Positions 34,486 to 43,955 of a DNA stretch of 64,000 bases are shown one piece after another. Position 1 is the first letter of the stretch; each line of letters begins with the position of its first letter. Source of the DNA: Vibrio ishigakensis (GTDB taxonomy: Bacteria; Pseudomonadota; Gammaproteobacteria; Enterobacterales; Vibrionaceae); the NCBI RefSeq assembly GCF_024347675.1, contig NZ_AP024882.1, positions 930,001 through 994,000 of the forward strand, given 5' to 3'. The translations under genes and the position numbers were made by a program. The notes beneath the pieces were generated by a model. The model saw nothing but the letters and a program-made list of their open reading frames with translations. It did no database searches and had not been told where the DNA came from.

Positions 34486-35110
34486 TACATATCGCGTAAT
34501 GATCGTAGACGATCACCCATTAATGCGTCGCGGCATCAAGCAATTGATCTCGTTCGAGCCTGAATTTGAGATGGTGTGTGAGGCAAGCAATGGTACCGAA
34601 GCGCTAGCTATGGCTCATATGCATGAGCTCGACCTTATCCTTCTCGACCTAAACATGAAAGGCATGTCAGGCCTTGCCACTCTAGAAGCGCTGCGTAAAG
34701 AGCGTGTGGAAGCCAAGGTGGTTATCTTAACTGTTTCTGATGCCGCAGCGGATATCGATGCCATTGTGAAAGCGGGGGCCGATGGTTATCTATTGAAAGA
34801 TAGCGAACCGGATGAGCTGCTAAATCATCTGCACAATGCCTTGGATGGTGACAAGGTATATAGCGATGCCGTTGCAGAGCACATTCGAGACCGTGCAGAA
34901 AACCCAAGCTTGCTTGAAACCCTTACTGAGCGCGAGATGGAGATCCTTTCTAAAGTTGCTTTGGGCTATCGCAACAAGCAGATTGCAGACGTGCTGTACA
35001 TCTCTGAGTCTACCGTTAAGGTGCACATGAAGAGTCTGCTGAAGAAGCTTCAAGTAAAGTCGCGCACTGCTGCCACCATTATCTATCTGGATCACCATGG
35101 ACAAAATTAA
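34478..35110 (+). CDS. narP: Nitrate/nitrite response regulator NarP
   Basis: The 210-residue protein has a receiver domain (acidic pair D11-D12, phosphoacceptor D57, T-V-S-D near 92) and a C-terminal LuxR-type HTH (L-T-E-R-E-M-E-I-L ... I-S-E-S-T-V-K-V-H-M-K-S-L-L-K-K-L). It is the partner of NarQ and should bind 7-2-7 heptamers such as the one before napF. It starts with GTG at 34478 and overlaps narQ by 8 nt. Confidence 0.93.
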   Translation: MSNTYRVMIVDDHPLMRRGIKQLISFEPEFEMVCEASNGTEALAMAHMHELDLILLDLNMKGMSGLATLEALRKERVEAKVVILTVSDAAADIDAIVKAGADGYLLKDSEPDELLNHLHNALDGDKVYSDAVAEHIRDRAENPSLLETLTEREMEILSKVALGYRNKQIADVLYISESTVKVHMKSLLKKLQVKSRTAATIIYLDHHGQN

Positions 35111-35522
35111 CTATGTGGTTACAGATACGCCAAGTGATGAGGATATTGCTTGTGTGCGCTCGGGCATAAAAGAGCACAACACGCCATTTTTGAAAGGACT
35201 GTTCCATCAAGACCTCGCTTGTTTCGCCAAAGATGAAACAGGCGCTGTTGTTGGCGGATTAGTGTCTGAAATCTGGGGTAGTTGGCTTGAGATAAAGTTT
35301 CTTTGGGTTTCACCAAAAACCAAAGGGCAGGGTGTGGGTAGTGAGATACTAAAGCGTGCCGAAGAGCAGGCTAAATCTCTAGGCTGTCACAGCTCCCTAC
35401 TAGATACCTTCAATTTCCAAGCCAAGCCTTTTTATGAAAAACACGGATACAGGGTGCAGATGACTCTTTATGATCATCCTGTATCTACTGAGCGCTATTA
35501 TATGGTTAAAGAATTAGGTTAA
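35097..35522 (+). CDS. GNAT-family N-acetyltransferase
   Basis: The 141-residue protein has the acetyl-CoA loop W-V-S-P-K-T-K-G-Q-G-V-G-S-E (near residues 71-84), and a C-terminal F-N-F-Q-A-K-P-F-Y-E-K-H-G-Y segment. The acceptor is unknown. Its ATG overlaps the narP 3' end by 14 nt, so it is probably co-transcribed with narQP, although a link to nitrate sensing is not established. Confidence 0.85.
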   Translation: MDKINYVVTDTPSDEDIACVRSGIKEHNTPFLKGLFHQDLACFAKDETGAVVGGLVSEIWGSWLEIKFLWVSPKTKGQGVGSEILKRAEEQAKSLGCHSSLLDTFNFQAKPFYEKHGYRVQMTLYDHPVSTERYYMVKELG

Positions 35523-35624
35523 GCCTGTTTTAAACTCGCACGTCTCGCAATCAGATGAAATAATCGTGGAAGCCCTTCGCGAATAAGGTAAGCTAGATTT
35601 ACCTTGGGAAATATCAAACACATC

Positions 35625-36164
35625 ATGACTCCTCTTCACGAACTCGTTAACTCTATTGGCTTTACCATTCCGCAAACCATGAATGCTGATCCCAACTCGC
35701 TGGATGATCTTTGTGGAAAGCTTATGCCGCTGTATGAGACCTCGAGTAGTAAGTTTCCTGAGCACAGTGACCTAGAACTGCTACTGGGTTTGCTGAGTGT
35801 GCACCACGATAGGCTTTTGCATCAGTTGAATGCTCAGCGTGACGCTTTGGTGGCGATGCAGGAGGTTATCGACCAATCTCTAGACAGAAGCCATTCTCGC
35901 AAGTTTAAAGCTCCGGTCATTATTGAGTTTTGGCTTACCATGCACTTGTGGGTCTATCTGCAAGGCATGCTAAGAATGGATTACTCATTGGCTAACGACT
36001 ATGCCGCTGAAGCGGGTAAGATGCTGGCTCCAATGACAGATAAGAATCTGGATCAACTGCGTGTGGAGTGGAATCAAACCTACTACGTGGGTCGTGATGC
36101 TAAGCAGAATAACAACTCATTTTTGAAACAAGTTTCTGGTTCTCTTCGCAAACTACTGAAGTAA
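35625..36164 (+). CDS. Hypothetical protein
   Basis: The 179-residue protein is mostly helical with a conserved-looking N-terminus (L-V-N-S-I-G-F-T-I-P-Q-T-M-N) and a hydrophobic W-L-T-M-H-L-W-V-Y-L-Q-G-M-L-R-M-D-Y patch near residue 105, without a clear membrane span. I do not recognise the family. TTG at 35604 is an alternative start. It stands between the GNAT gene and fhs. Confidence 0.65.
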   Translation: MTPLHELVNSIGFTIPQTMNADPNSLDDLCGKLMPLYETSSSKFPEHSDLELLLGLLSVHHDRLLHQLNAQRDALVAMQEVIDQSLDRSHSRKFKAPVIIEFWLTMHLWVYLQGMLRMDYSLANDYAAEAGKMLAPMTDKNLDQLRVEWNQTYYVGRDAKQNNNSFLKQVSGSLRKLLK

Positions 36165-36312
36165 CATCATTTTCTCTGCATTTAGGGGCATAAAGCTGGC
36201 GTAAATCGCTGTTTTTATGTTCTGACGCAAACGTTTGCTCTTTACTTGTGCGCAAATTTCTTTATCATCCTCGCCCAAAATAGCTCGTATCATTTTTACC
36301 CTCGAGGAAGTC

Positions 36313-38061
36313 ATGCTGTCGGATATTGAAATCTCGCGTATTACCCCTTTGCGTCCAATCGCGGACGTAGCAACCGCTGCAGGATTACGCAGTGAAGAGT
36401 TTCAAACGCATGGAAAGCACAAGGCTAAGATTTCTCTAGATGCGCTAAAGCGTCTAGAGAGCAAACAAAGTGGCAAGCTAGTGGTTGTAACCGCTATGAC
36501 TCCAACGCCACTGGGTGAGGGTAAAACCGTAACCGCAATCGGTCTCGCTCAAGGTCTATTCAAGATTGGTCAATCCGTAATGGCCTGTATTCGTCAGCCT
36601 TCTATGGGACCAGTATTCGGCGTTAAAGGTGGGGCTGCTGGCGGCGGCTATTCTCAAGTTGCACCAATGGATGAGTTGAACCTGCATCTTACTGGTGATA
36701 TCCATGCGGTAACGGCGGCACATAACCTAGCTTCAGCGGCGCTGGATGCTCGTATCTATCATGAGCAGCGTAACGGCTATGAAGACTTTGAAGCTCGCAC
36801 AGGTATGCGCGCCCTTAAGATCGACCCTGAACATATTGTATGGAAGCGTGTGGTTGACCATAACGACCGTGCGCTTCGCAAGATCACCGTAGGCTTAAAC
36901 GAGCCAGGTAAAACCATCAATGGCATTGAGCGTGAAGATGGTTTTGATATCTCAGCTGCCTCTGAGCTTATGGCGATTCTAGCACTGGCGAAAGACTTGC
37001 AAGACCTGCGCGCTCGCATCGGCAAAGTGGTTGTGGCTTATGACTTGGATGGCAACCCAGTAACTGCAGAAGACCTTCAGGTAGCGGGTGCGATGACAGT
37101 GAGCATGCGTGAGGCTATCGAGCCTACTATGATGCAAACCCTAGAAGGTGTTCCAACTCTTATCCACGCAGGTCCATTTGCCAACATCGCTCATGGTAAC
37201 TCATCAATTATCGCCGATGATATCGCGACTAAACTGTCTGACTTTACCGTAACCGAAGGTGGTTTCGGTTCAGATATGGGCTTTGAGAAGGCGTGTAACA
37301 TCAAGGCACAGGCATCTGGTAAAGCGCCAGATTGTGCGGTAGTGGTAGCAACCCTTCGTGGCCTTAAGGCAAACTCTGGCCTGTATAATATCAAGCCAGG
37401 TCAACCTATCCCTGATGCACTGTTTGAAGCCGATAGCGATGCACTAGAAGCGGGTTTTGCTAACCTGAAGTGGCACCTTGAGAACGTGGCTAAATATGGC
37501 GTACCGGCGGTAGTGGCGATTAACCGCTTCCCACAAGATAGCGAGCAAGAGCTAAACCAGCTTAAGGCTATGGTTGAAGCGCTGCCAATGAATGTGGAAG
37601 TGGCTATCTGTGAAGCCTTTGCTAAAGGCGGCGAGGGTGCGGCTGAGTTGGCAACTAAGGTTGTAGAGCAAACGCAAAAATCGTCTACCTTTAAACCTCT
37701 GTATACCCTAGATCAGACTCTAGAAGAGAAGATCATGGCGATCACTGAGGTGGGCTATGGTGCAGCGTCAGTGACACTAAGTGACAAGGCGAAAGTACAG
37801 CTCGAGAAATTCCAAAAGCTAGGCTTTGGCAATCTTGCGGTATGTATGGCTAAGACCCCTATGTCTATCTCAACCGATGGCAACGTGAAGGGTGCTCCGA
37901 CTCAGTTTGACGTGCCTATCCGTGAGTTCAAGCTATGTGCGGGTGCCGGCTTTATCTATGCGTTGTGTGGCGCTGTGATGACCATGCCGGGCCTTCCAGA
38001 GAAGCCGGCCTTTATGAACTTGGATATTGACGAAGACGGAAATATTCTAGGCCTTAGCTAA
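36313..38061 (+). CDS. fhs: Formate-tetrahydrofolate ligase
   Basis: The 582-residue enzyme carries the ATP-binding loop [10 protein letters not shown] (residues 63-72), followed by G-L-A-Q-G-L, and later the folate-related segment [12 protein letters not shown] (near 315) and N-R-F-P-Q-D (near 400). It makes 10-formyl-tetrahydrofolate from formate and ATP. Length is near the family norm (about 556-582). The frame begins upstream at 36235, but ATG 36313 with GAGGAAG is the correct start. It ends in a terminator. Confidence 0.95.
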   Translation: MLSDIEISRITPLRPIADVATAAGLRSEEFQTHGKHKAKISLDALKRLESKQSGKLVVVTAMTPTPLGEGKTVTAIGLAQGLFKIGQSVMACIRQPSMGPVFGVKGGAAGGGYSQVAPMDELNLHLTGDIHAVTAAHNLASAALDARIYHEQRNGYEDFEARTGMRALKIDPEHIVWKRVVDHNDRALRKITVGLNEPGKTINGIEREDGFDISAASELMAILALAKDLQDLRARIGKVVVAYDLDGNPVTAEDLQVAGAMTVSMREAIEPTMMQTLEGVPTLIHAGPFANIAHGNSSIIADDIATKLSDFTVTEGGFGSDMGFEKACNIKAQASGKAPDCAVVVATLRGLKANSGLYNIKPGQPIPDALFEADSDALEAGFANLKWHLENVAKYGVPAVVAINRFPQDSEQELNQLKAMVEALPMNVEVAICEAFAKGGEGAAELATKVVEQTQKSSTFKPLYTLDQTLEEKIMAITEVGYGAASVTLSDKAKVQLEKFQKLGFGNLAVCMAKTPMSISTDGNVKGAPTQFDVPIREFKLCAGAGFIYALCGAVMTMPGLPEKPAFMNLDIDEDGNILGLS

Positions 38062-38083
38062 ATTCCATTAAAAAACACCTCGA

Positions 38084-38109
38084 GCCTCGCAAAATGCGGG
38101 GCTTTTTTT
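38084..38109 (+). terminator. Terminator after fhs
   Basis: GCCTCGCA / TGCGGGGC pair with one mismatch and an AA-rich loop, followed by seven T, 23 nt after the fhs stop. Confidence 0.75.
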
Positions 38110-38232
38110 CGCCGTAAATAATTCAAAAATTCAATTGATCCCCCGTCCTGTGGAGCCTCGTAATAGATGTGCTCGGGATTTATCTTAACGACAAAATCTT
38201 TTTGTTAGACTCATTTGAAGTTTTATCCGTTA

Positions 38233-38289
38233 ATGCGCCCCACACGGTAAATGAGAGAAGAGAGTGAACCCGTGTTGGGTATGGCTTAA
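38233..38289 (+). other. Two tiny reading frames and a hairpin in the speA leader
   Basis: ATG CGC CCC ACA CGG TAA (38233-38250) is directly followed by a 12-codon frame at 38251-38289 (M-R-E-E-S-E-P-V-L-G-M-A). ACACGG at 38242-38247 can pair with CCGTGT about 22 nt downstream, enclosing the junction. This could be a leader that senses translation, but no Shine-Dalgarno stands out and chance is possible. Confidence 0.25.
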
Positions 38290-38337
38290 TGCAGTTTCGA
38301 GTCATGTGTCTTCCTTCCTGTCTTTGTGAGATTCGAC

Positions 38338-40248
38338 ATGGAAAACATTTCAAAACTAGATCGCGTACGCGCTGACTACAACGTTCATTACTGGAGCCAA
38401 GGCTTCTACGGCATCGACGACCAAGGTGAAGTATATGTATCACCTCGCAGTGATGCGCCTCATCAGGTTCCATTAAGCAAGATTGCTGCTCAACTAGAAA
38501 AAGAGCAACTCAATATGCCGGTGTTAGTACGCTTTCCGCAAATTCTGCACCAACGTGTTCACGCTATCTGTAATGCATTTAACCAAGCAATTGAAGAGAA
38601 CCAATATAAGAATAACTACCTGCTTGTTTATCCAATCAAGGTAAACCAACAGAAAGAGGTAGTAGACGAGATCCTTGAGAGCCAAGCTCAGCTTGAAACC
38701 AAGCAACTTGGCCTAGAGGCGGGTAGTAAACCTGAACTATTGGCGGTATTGGCTCTAGCGCAGAAAGCGAGCTCAGTAATTGTATGTAACGGCTACAAAG
38801 ACAGAGAATACGTTCGCTTGGCGCTTATCGGTGAGAAACTGGGTCACAAGGTATTTATAGTACTGGAGAAGCTTTCTGAGCTTGATCTAGTGCTTGCTGA
38901 AGCCAAGAGCCTAGGGGTTAAACCTCGATTAGGTTTACGTATCCGTCTCGCATCTCAAGGTGCTGGCAAATGGCAATCAAGCGGTGGTGAAAAATCTAAG
39001 TTTGGTCTGGCGGCGTCTCAGGTGCTGTCTGTAATCGAGCGCCTAAAGCAAGAAGATCAGCTAGATGCCATGCAGCTAGTGCACTTCCACCTTGGCTCGC
39101 AGATGGCGAACATCCGCGATATCCGCAAAGGGGTGAATGAGTCAGCACGCTTTTATTGTGAGCTAAGAGGTATGGGTGCAGGCATCCAATACTTCGATAT
39201 CGGCGGCGGCCTTGCGGTGGACTACGATGGTACTCGCAGTCAGTCTTCAAGTTCAATGAACTACGGCCTGATTGAGTACGCACGTAACATAGTGAGCACG
39301 GTTAGCGATGTGTGTGAAGAGTATGTTCAGCCAGTTCCGACCATCATCTCGGAGTCTGGGCGTTCATTGACTGCGCACCATGCAGTGTTGATCAGCAACG
39401 TGATCGGTACTGAGTCCTATCAAGTGGAATCAGTGACCGAGCCAGGCGAAGACTATCCAACGCTTCTACAGAACATGTGGAACAACTGGCAGAGCTTGCA
39501 AGATGGTAGCGACGCACGCGCTTTGATTGAGCTGTATAACGACACACAAAGCGATTTGGCTGAGGTTCATTCTCAGTTCGTGACTGGGGTGCTAAACCTA
39601 GAGCAGCGTGCATGGGCAGAGCAGTTGTCACTGCGCATTTACTTTGAGCTGAGCCGCTTGATGAGCAACAAGAACCGTTTTCATCGTCCAATCTTGGATG
39701 AGCTAAACGAGCGACTAGCGGACAAGTTCTTTGTGAACTTCTCGCTGTTCCAATCTATGCCGGATGCATGGGGTATCGATCAGGTATTCCCAGTGTTGCC
39801 TCTGTCAGGGCTTGAGAATGTCGAGGATCGCCGCGCTGTGATGCTAGACATCACCTGTGATTCAGATGGTGCTATCGAACAATATGTTGAAGGCCAAGGC
39901 ATTGAAACCACACTGCCAGTGCCAGCGTGGACCAAAGATAAACCGTATTTGATGGGTTTCTTCCTAGTTGGAGCTTATCAAGAGATCTTAGGTGACATGC
40001 ACAACCTATTCGGTGATACCCACAGTGCTGTGGTGACCGTTGATGAAAATGGTGAGGCGCACATTGAGCGCATTGACCAAGGCGACACGGTAGAAGACAT
40101 GATGCGCTACGTGCACATCGATGTAGATAAGATTCGTCATAACTATCGTGAGTTGGTTGCTGAGCGTGTTGAGCTAAGCGAACAGGCGAGAGTGCTTGAA
40201 GAGCTTGAGGGTGGCCTTGTGGGCTACACCTATTTAGAGGATTTCTAA
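38338..40248 (+). CDS. speA: Biosynthetic arginine decarboxylase
   Basis: The 636-residue protein belongs to the large SpeA type of alanine racemase-fold enzymes. Motifs: Y-P-I-K-V-N-Q-Q (about residues 98-105, with the PLP lysine), H-F-H-L-G-S-Q (about 249) and [11 protein letters not shown] (about 283). It makes agmatine from arginine. GTG at 38326 is an alternative start; ATG 38338 fits the family. speB follows without a gap, so arginine is converted to putrescine in two steps. Confidence 0.95.
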   Translation: MENISKLDRVRADYNVHYWSQGFYGIDDQGEVYVSPRSDAPHQVPLSKIAAQLEKEQLNMPVLVRFPQILHQRVHAICNAFNQAIEENQYKNNYLLVYPIKVNQQKEVVDEILESQAQLETKQLGLEAGSKPELLAVLALAQKASSVIVCNGYKDREYVRLALIGEKLGHKVFIVLEKLSELDLVLAEAKSLGVKPRLGLRIRLASQGAGKWQSSGGEKSKFGLAASQVLSVIERLKQEDQLDAMQLVHFHLGSQMANIRDIRKGVNESARFYCELRGMGAGIQYFDIGGGLAVDYDGTRSQSSSSMNYGLIEYARNIVSTVSDVCEEYVQPVPTIISESGRSLTAHHAVLISNVIGTESYQVESVTEPGEDYPTLLQNMWNNWQSLQDGSDARALIELYNDTQSDLAEVHSQFVTGVLNLEQRAWAEQLSLRIYFELSRLMSNKNRFHRPILDELNERLADKFFVNFSLFQSMPDAWGIDQVFPVLPLSGLENVEDRRAVMLDITCDSDGAIEQYVEGQGIETTLPVPAWTKDKPYLMGFFLVGAYQEILGDMHNLFGDTHSAVVTVDENGEAHIERIDQGDTVEDMMRYVHIDVDKIRHNYRELVAERVELSEQARVLEELEGGLVGYTYLEDF

Positions 40249-41166
40249 ATGAATGATTTGTTTACAAAAACCGATTATTCGCTTTATTCAAACTCGATGA
40301 GTTTTATGCGCAGACCATACCTGCGCAATCCTCTCGAGTCTGATGCTGACCTAGTTGTGCTTGGGGTTCCATTGGATATGGCGACCTCGGGCCGATCAGG
40401 GGCGCGCATGGGCCCAGATGCAATTCGTCGTGCATCGGTTAACTTGGCTTGGGAAGGCAACAAGTTCCCGTGGGACTTTAATGTCTTTGACCGAGTAAAT
40501 GTTATCGACTCAGGTGACTTGGTATTTGACAGTGGCGATGCAGAGGATATGACCCAGCGTCTGCAAGCCGCTACTGATGAGATACTCAAGAGTGGTAAGA
40601 CTGTTTTGGCATTGGGGGGTGACCATTTCATTACCTTGCCACTGCTACGGGCCTATGCGAAACACTATGGTGAGATGGCGTTGGTGCATTTCGATGCCCA
40701 CACCGATACCTATGCTCATGGCAGTCGTTATGACCATGGCACTATGTTCTATCACGCGCCAAATGAGGGGTTAATCTCACCTGAGCATTCAGTTCAGATA
40801 GGTATCCGAACTGAATATCAGAAGGAGAGTCATGGCTTTAACGTCATCAATGCCATGGAGGCAAACGACCTAAGCGCTGATGAGATAGTGGCTCGAATCA
40901 AACAAACGATTGGTGATAAACCTGTGTATGTCACCTTCGATATTGATTGCCTCGACCCAGCATTTGCGCCGGGGACAGGGACACCGGTTTGCGGTGGCCT
41001 GAATTCAGATAAGGTGCTTAAGATCCTGCGTGGTCTGGCCGAGGTGAACATAGTGGGTATGGATGTAGTGGAGGTTTCCCCTCCGTATGACCATGCTGAC
41101 TTAACTGCCCTTGCCGGTGCAACAGTAGCGTTAGAGCTAATGTACGCCTGGGCATCAAAAAATTAA
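40249..41166 (+). CDS. speB: Agmatinase
   Basis: The 305-residue protein has the ureohydrolase metal motifs G-G-D-H-F (near residue 123), D-A-H-T-D (near 146) and [14 protein letters not shown] (near 227), with the binuclear Mn site. It converts agmatine to putrescine and urea. It starts right after the speA stop (TAA then ATG), so both are in one operon. Confidence 0.95.
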   Translation: MNDLFTKTDYSLYSNSMSFMRRPYLRNPLESDADLVVLGVPLDMATSGRSGARMGPDAIRRASVNLAWEGNKFPWDFNVFDRVNVIDSGDLVFDSGDAEDMTQRLQAATDEILKSGKTVLALGGDHFITLPLLRAYAKHYGEMALVHFDAHTDTYAHGSRYDHGTMFYHAPNEGLISPEHSVQIGIRTEYQKESHGFNVINAMEANDLSADEIVARIKQTIGDKPVYVTFDIDCLDPAFAPGTGTPVCGGLNSDKVLKILRGLAEVNIVGMDVVEVSPPYDHADLTALAGATVALELMYAWASKN

Positions 41167-41196
41167 ATAATAAACCTAACCCAAAGTAATTGGAGA

Positions 41197-41313
41197 TGTT
41201 GGTAGACGGTCAGAGAGTCCATATCTCAGCATCTTCAAGTAACGCGGGTTTACCTACTTCCTAGTTTTGCTAGTCTTGGCACATCGGTTGCTCCATTCCG
41301 ATGTGCCTTTTTT
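41197..41313 (+). ncRNA. Candidate small RNA, or processed 3' end of speAB
   Basis: About 115 nt follow speB. They end in a perfect 10-bp stem GGCACATCGG / CCGATGTGCC with a 10-nt loop and six T (41278-41313), like an Hfq-type sRNA terminator. An unpaired pyrimidine-rich section (TTTACCTACTTCC) precedes it. No promoter stands out, so 3'-UTR origin is as likely as an independent transcript. Confidence 0.35.
41278..41313 (+). terminator. Strong Rho-independent terminator
   Basis: Perfect 10-bp stem with a 10-nt loop and a T6 tail, on the plus strand, 111 nt after speB. Confidence 0.85.
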
Positions 41314-41552
41314 ATGGCTCCTCACAGATTAGCGGGAACAACTACTACTTCAGATTCATGTGCTCACTCTGCCAGTGATGCATTGCAAGCCGCCGTAGAT
41401 ACCTCCCTGTAGGCTTGGTTTCGGCATCCTTGCCTCAAACACTTACCCTGCACCACAGCCTGCCGTTCGCAACTCAGGAAAAACCTTTTTTAATTGAGCC
41501 TTCCTAAATCTTGCTTCACACTGAGCCTAGATGTGTTTTCTAGGACGAAACT

Positions 41553-42065
41553 ATGTATTGCCCAAAATGCGGTGCTGAAACTTTGATGAGTGAGCAGAGC
41601 CGTAAGTATTCTTGTAGTGAGTGTGATTTCCTTTTCTTTCAAAACGTAGCAGCCGCCACTATGGCCGTGGTGACTCAATTCAACGAGGGGAAGTTGTGGC
41701 TTTTGGTGGCGACCAGAGCCAAAGACCCAGGTAAAGGTTTGTATGATTTACCGGGTGGCTTCGTTGATCCTGATGAGAGTGCCGAGCAGGCTCTGGAGAG
41801 AGAGCTTGTAGAAGAGATTGGCGTGAAGCCGATTGCTTATCGCTATCTAACCTCTTTTCCCAACACCTATCCCTATCAGAATGTGGTGTATAAAACCTGT
41901 GATCTGGTTTTCCATGTGGAGCTTGAGCCTAATGCTAAGGTTCGAGCCGACGATGATGTAGAGAGCCTAGAATGGGTGCCTCTTGCTGAGATAACCACCG
42001 AGCAATTTGCTTTTGACTCCACCAAACTCGCCATATCTGAGGCGAAACGTCAGTTATTGGATTAA
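41553..42065 (+). CDS. NUDIX hydrolase with N-terminal zinc ribbon
   Basis: The 170-residue protein begins with C3-x2-C6 and C21-x2-C24, a zinc ribbon as in NudC-like or ADP-ribose hydrolases. The NUDIX box begins G-G-F-V-D-P-D-E-S-A (about residues 68-77) and ends R-E-L-V-E-E-I-G-V (about 83-91), with all acidic residues needed for metal binding. Substrate may be NADH, ADP-ribose or another nucleoside diphosphate; not predictable. Single gene between the sRNA-like region and the SDR gene. Confidence 0.88.
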   Translation: MYCPKCGAETLMSEQSRKYSCSECDFLFFQNVAAATMAVVTQFNEGKLWLLVATRAKDPGKGLYDLPGGFVDPDESAEQALERELVEEIGVKPIAYRYLTSFPNTYPYQNVVYKTCDLVFHVELEPNAKVRADDDVESLEWVPLAEITTEQFAFDSTKLAISEAKRQLLD

Positions 42066-42081
42066 CCTCAATCAGAGAATG

Positions 42082-42139
42082 TGTCATCTTTTGATAGCAG
42101 GCTGTCACCTTTCGCCAGTGTGTGTCACCAATTGATAGC
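42082..42139. promoter_or_regulatory. Three direct repeats upstream of the SDR gene
   Basis: TGTCATCTTTTGATAGC (42082), TGTCACCTTTCGCCAG (42103) and TGTCACCAATTGATAGC (42123) start 21 and 20 nt apart, two helical turns. A TAATAT -10-like element follows at 42141. The arrangement fits activation by an AraC-type regulator, as encoded two genes downstream. Confidence 0.5.
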
Positions 42140-42174
42140 TTAATATTTCTGCATCCAATGAGAGGAGCGGAACA

Positions 42175-42960
42175 ATGACTTATTCAAATCTAGCGTTAAT
42201 TACAGGAGCATCAGGCGGTATCGGTGCGGAGTTTGCTCGAATCCACGCTGAAAAAGGCGGTGACATGGTGCTGGTGGCACGCTCAGAAGATAAGCTTAAT
42301 GAGCTGAAAACTGAGCTTGAAAGCAAGCATGGCGTGAATGTCATCGTCTTGGCTGAAGACCTTGGTAAGCCGGGCGCAGCGAGTCGTGTGTTTGAGTTCA
42401 CCGAATCTCAAAACATGCAGGTCGAAGTGCTGATTAATAACGCAGGATTTGGTGGTCATGGTAAGTTCGTTGAGCGAGATATCGAAGCCGATAAGGCGAT
42501 GATTCAGCTTAACGTGACCGCGTTGACTGAACTGACCCATGCCTACCTGAAAGGCATGGTAGAGCGTCGCAGTGGCAAGGTATTGAACGTATCGTCCACC
42601 GCCTCTTTTATCCCTGGTCCTTTGCAGGCTGTTTATTATGCCACTAAGGCGTTTGTGACCTCTTTTTCTCAGGCCATCGCCGAAGAGGTTTCGGAATACA
42701 ATGTCTCTGTAACGGCACTGTGTCCCGGTCCGGTATCTACTGGCTTTGTTAAGGCAGGGGATCTAGACAAGGTAGATGTGTGGAAAAATGCAAAATCGGC
42801 GCGCTCTGTGGCTGAGGTGGGTTATCGAGATATGATGGGTAAAGAACTTCTATCGTTTAATGAAGGCGTGCTGAAATTTGCTATCAACTGGGTGTTCCCG
42901 CTGCTTCCACGCAAGCAGGTGCTTAAGGCTTCACGCAAATCAATGGAAAAATCTCACTAG
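42175..42960 (+). CDS. Short-chain dehydrogenase/reductase
   Basis: The 261-residue protein has the cofactor motif G-A-S-G-G-I-G (residues 11-17), N-N-A-G near 88, catalytic S near 141 and Y-x3-K in Y-Y-A-T-K near 155. Basic residues after the first strand (A-R-S-E-D-K) point to NADP. The substrate is unknown; related proteins act on lipids, ketones or steroids. It is 2 nt from an AraC-type regulator in the same orientation, and its promoter has three direct repeats. Confidence 0.9.
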   Translation: MTYSNLALITGASGGIGAEFARIHAEKGGDMVLVARSEDKLNELKTELESKHGVNVIVLAEDLGKPGAASRVFEFTESQNMQVEVLINNAGFGGHGKFVERDIEADKAMIQLNVTALTELTHAYLKGMVERRSGKVLNVSSTASFIPGPLQAVYYATKAFVTSFSQAIAEEVSEYNVSVTALCPGPVSTGFVKAGDLDKVDVWKNAKSARSVAEVGYRDMMGKELLSFNEGVLKFAINWVFPLLPRKQVLKASRKSMEKSH

Positions 42961-42962
42961 TC

Positions 42963-43955
42963 ATGAAAAGAGCTTCAAGGTTTGCGGTTGCCTCAAACTG
43001 GCAACTGCTACTGACAGATATGAAAATAGATGTGGAGAGCGTGTTCAAGCACGCTAACCTTCCTGCCGATACCTTTGTACGAAAAGGGGCAAGCCTGACG
43101 GTCGAGCAATATTTTCATTTTTGGCTGGCTATGGAAAAGGTGGCAGGGGATAGAGACCTGCCGTTGTTGTTGGCAGAGTACTTGTCGGTGGAGTCGTTCG
43201 ATCCTCCTATCTTTGCCTGTATCTGCAGTGATAATCTGAATATCGCCCTCGAACGTCTGAGATACTATAAACCCTTGATTGGTCCTCTGGTGTTAGACAT
43301 CACCAAGAAGCCTGACTCTACCCATATGGTGATCAGCTGTTATGGAATATCTCGTGAGCTTCCTATCTACCTAAATCTCACTGAACTAGTGTTCTTTACC
43401 CAGTTATCTCGGCTAGCTACCAGACATAGAGTGGAGCCGCTTCGGGTTGGTCTGCCTGAGCTTCCAGAGAATATAGAAAAATATGAGGGGTACTTTGGTT
43501 GCCGACTTGAGAAGAGCGAACACACCTTTATTGAGTTCAGCTCGCATGATGCCAATAGGCCATTTTTGACCGGAAACTCGGCCATGTGGGAGTTCTTTGA
43601 GGCAAAGCTTAATCGTAAGCTAGCAGACCTTGACCAAGATGCTTCTACCACAGATAGAGTGCGCTCAGTGCTGTTAGAACAGCTACCCAGCGGAGACAGT
43701 TCGGTGGAAACAGTGGCATCGAAAATGGCAATGAGCAAACGCACATTACAAAGAAAGCTCACTGCCGAGGCAGAGAGCTTTAAGTCGGTATTGCAGAGTG
43801 TCAGAAGTGATCTAGCGGATCACTATCTTAGGAAGTCACAGATGTCGCTAGCTGAGATCTCTTTCCTGCTTGGCTTTCACGAGGTGAACTCCTTTATCCG
43901 CGCCTATAGTGGTTGGAAGGGCATTTCACCAGGGCAGTTCAGAGAAAGCCATTAA
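42963..43955 (+). CDS. AraC-family transcriptional regulator
   Basis: The 330-residue protein has an N-terminal arabinose-binding-like domain of the OruR/ArgR-type (A-x-x-W-x-L-L ... F-W-L-A-M-E near 48) and a C-terminal double HTH (V-E-T-V-A-S-K-M-A-M-S-K-R-T-L-Q-R-K-L near 255, and A-E-I-S-F-L-L-G-F-H near 300). It probably senses a small ligand and activates the SDR gene just upstream, and perhaps itself. Its stop overlaps that of the convergent DUF1028 gene by 3 nt. Confidence 0.88.
   Translation: MKRASRFAVASNWQLLLTDMKIDVESVFKHANLPADTFVRKGASLTVEQYFHFWLAMEKVAGDRDLPLLLAEYLSVESFDPPIFACICSDNLNIALERLRYYKPLIGPLVLDITKKPDSTHMVISCYGISRELPIYLNLTELVFFTQLSRLATRHRVEPLRVGLPELPENIEKYEGYFGCRLEKSEHTFIEFSSHDANRPFLTGNSAMWEFFEAKLNRKLADLDQDASTTDRVRSVLLEQLPSGDSSVETVASKMAMSKRTLQRKLTAEAESFKSVLQSVRSDLADHYLRKSQMSLAEISFLLGFHEVNSFIRAYSGWKGISPGQFRESH

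Larger units (their letters stand above)
41167..41552. other. 386-bp gap between speB and the NUDIX gene
   Basis: No protein gene with a convincing ribosome site is seen. The first part (41197-41313) is a candidate small RNA ending in a strong terminator. The second part (41314-41552) shows on the minus strand a GGCA-AGGA-TGCC mini-hairpin (41431-41442), an ACAGGGAGG stretch and other GGA motifs. A 29-codon open stretch there has no good start. No further feature is seen. Confidence 0.5.

Noticed and set aside
41314..41552. Full CsrB/CsrC-type RNA
   Set aside because: Only a few GGA motifs are in possible loops and no terminator is seen on the minus strand; left as a low-scoring finding.
43367..43762. 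131-residue frame on the minus strand
   Set aside because: Antisense to the AraC-type gene, with no ribosome site.
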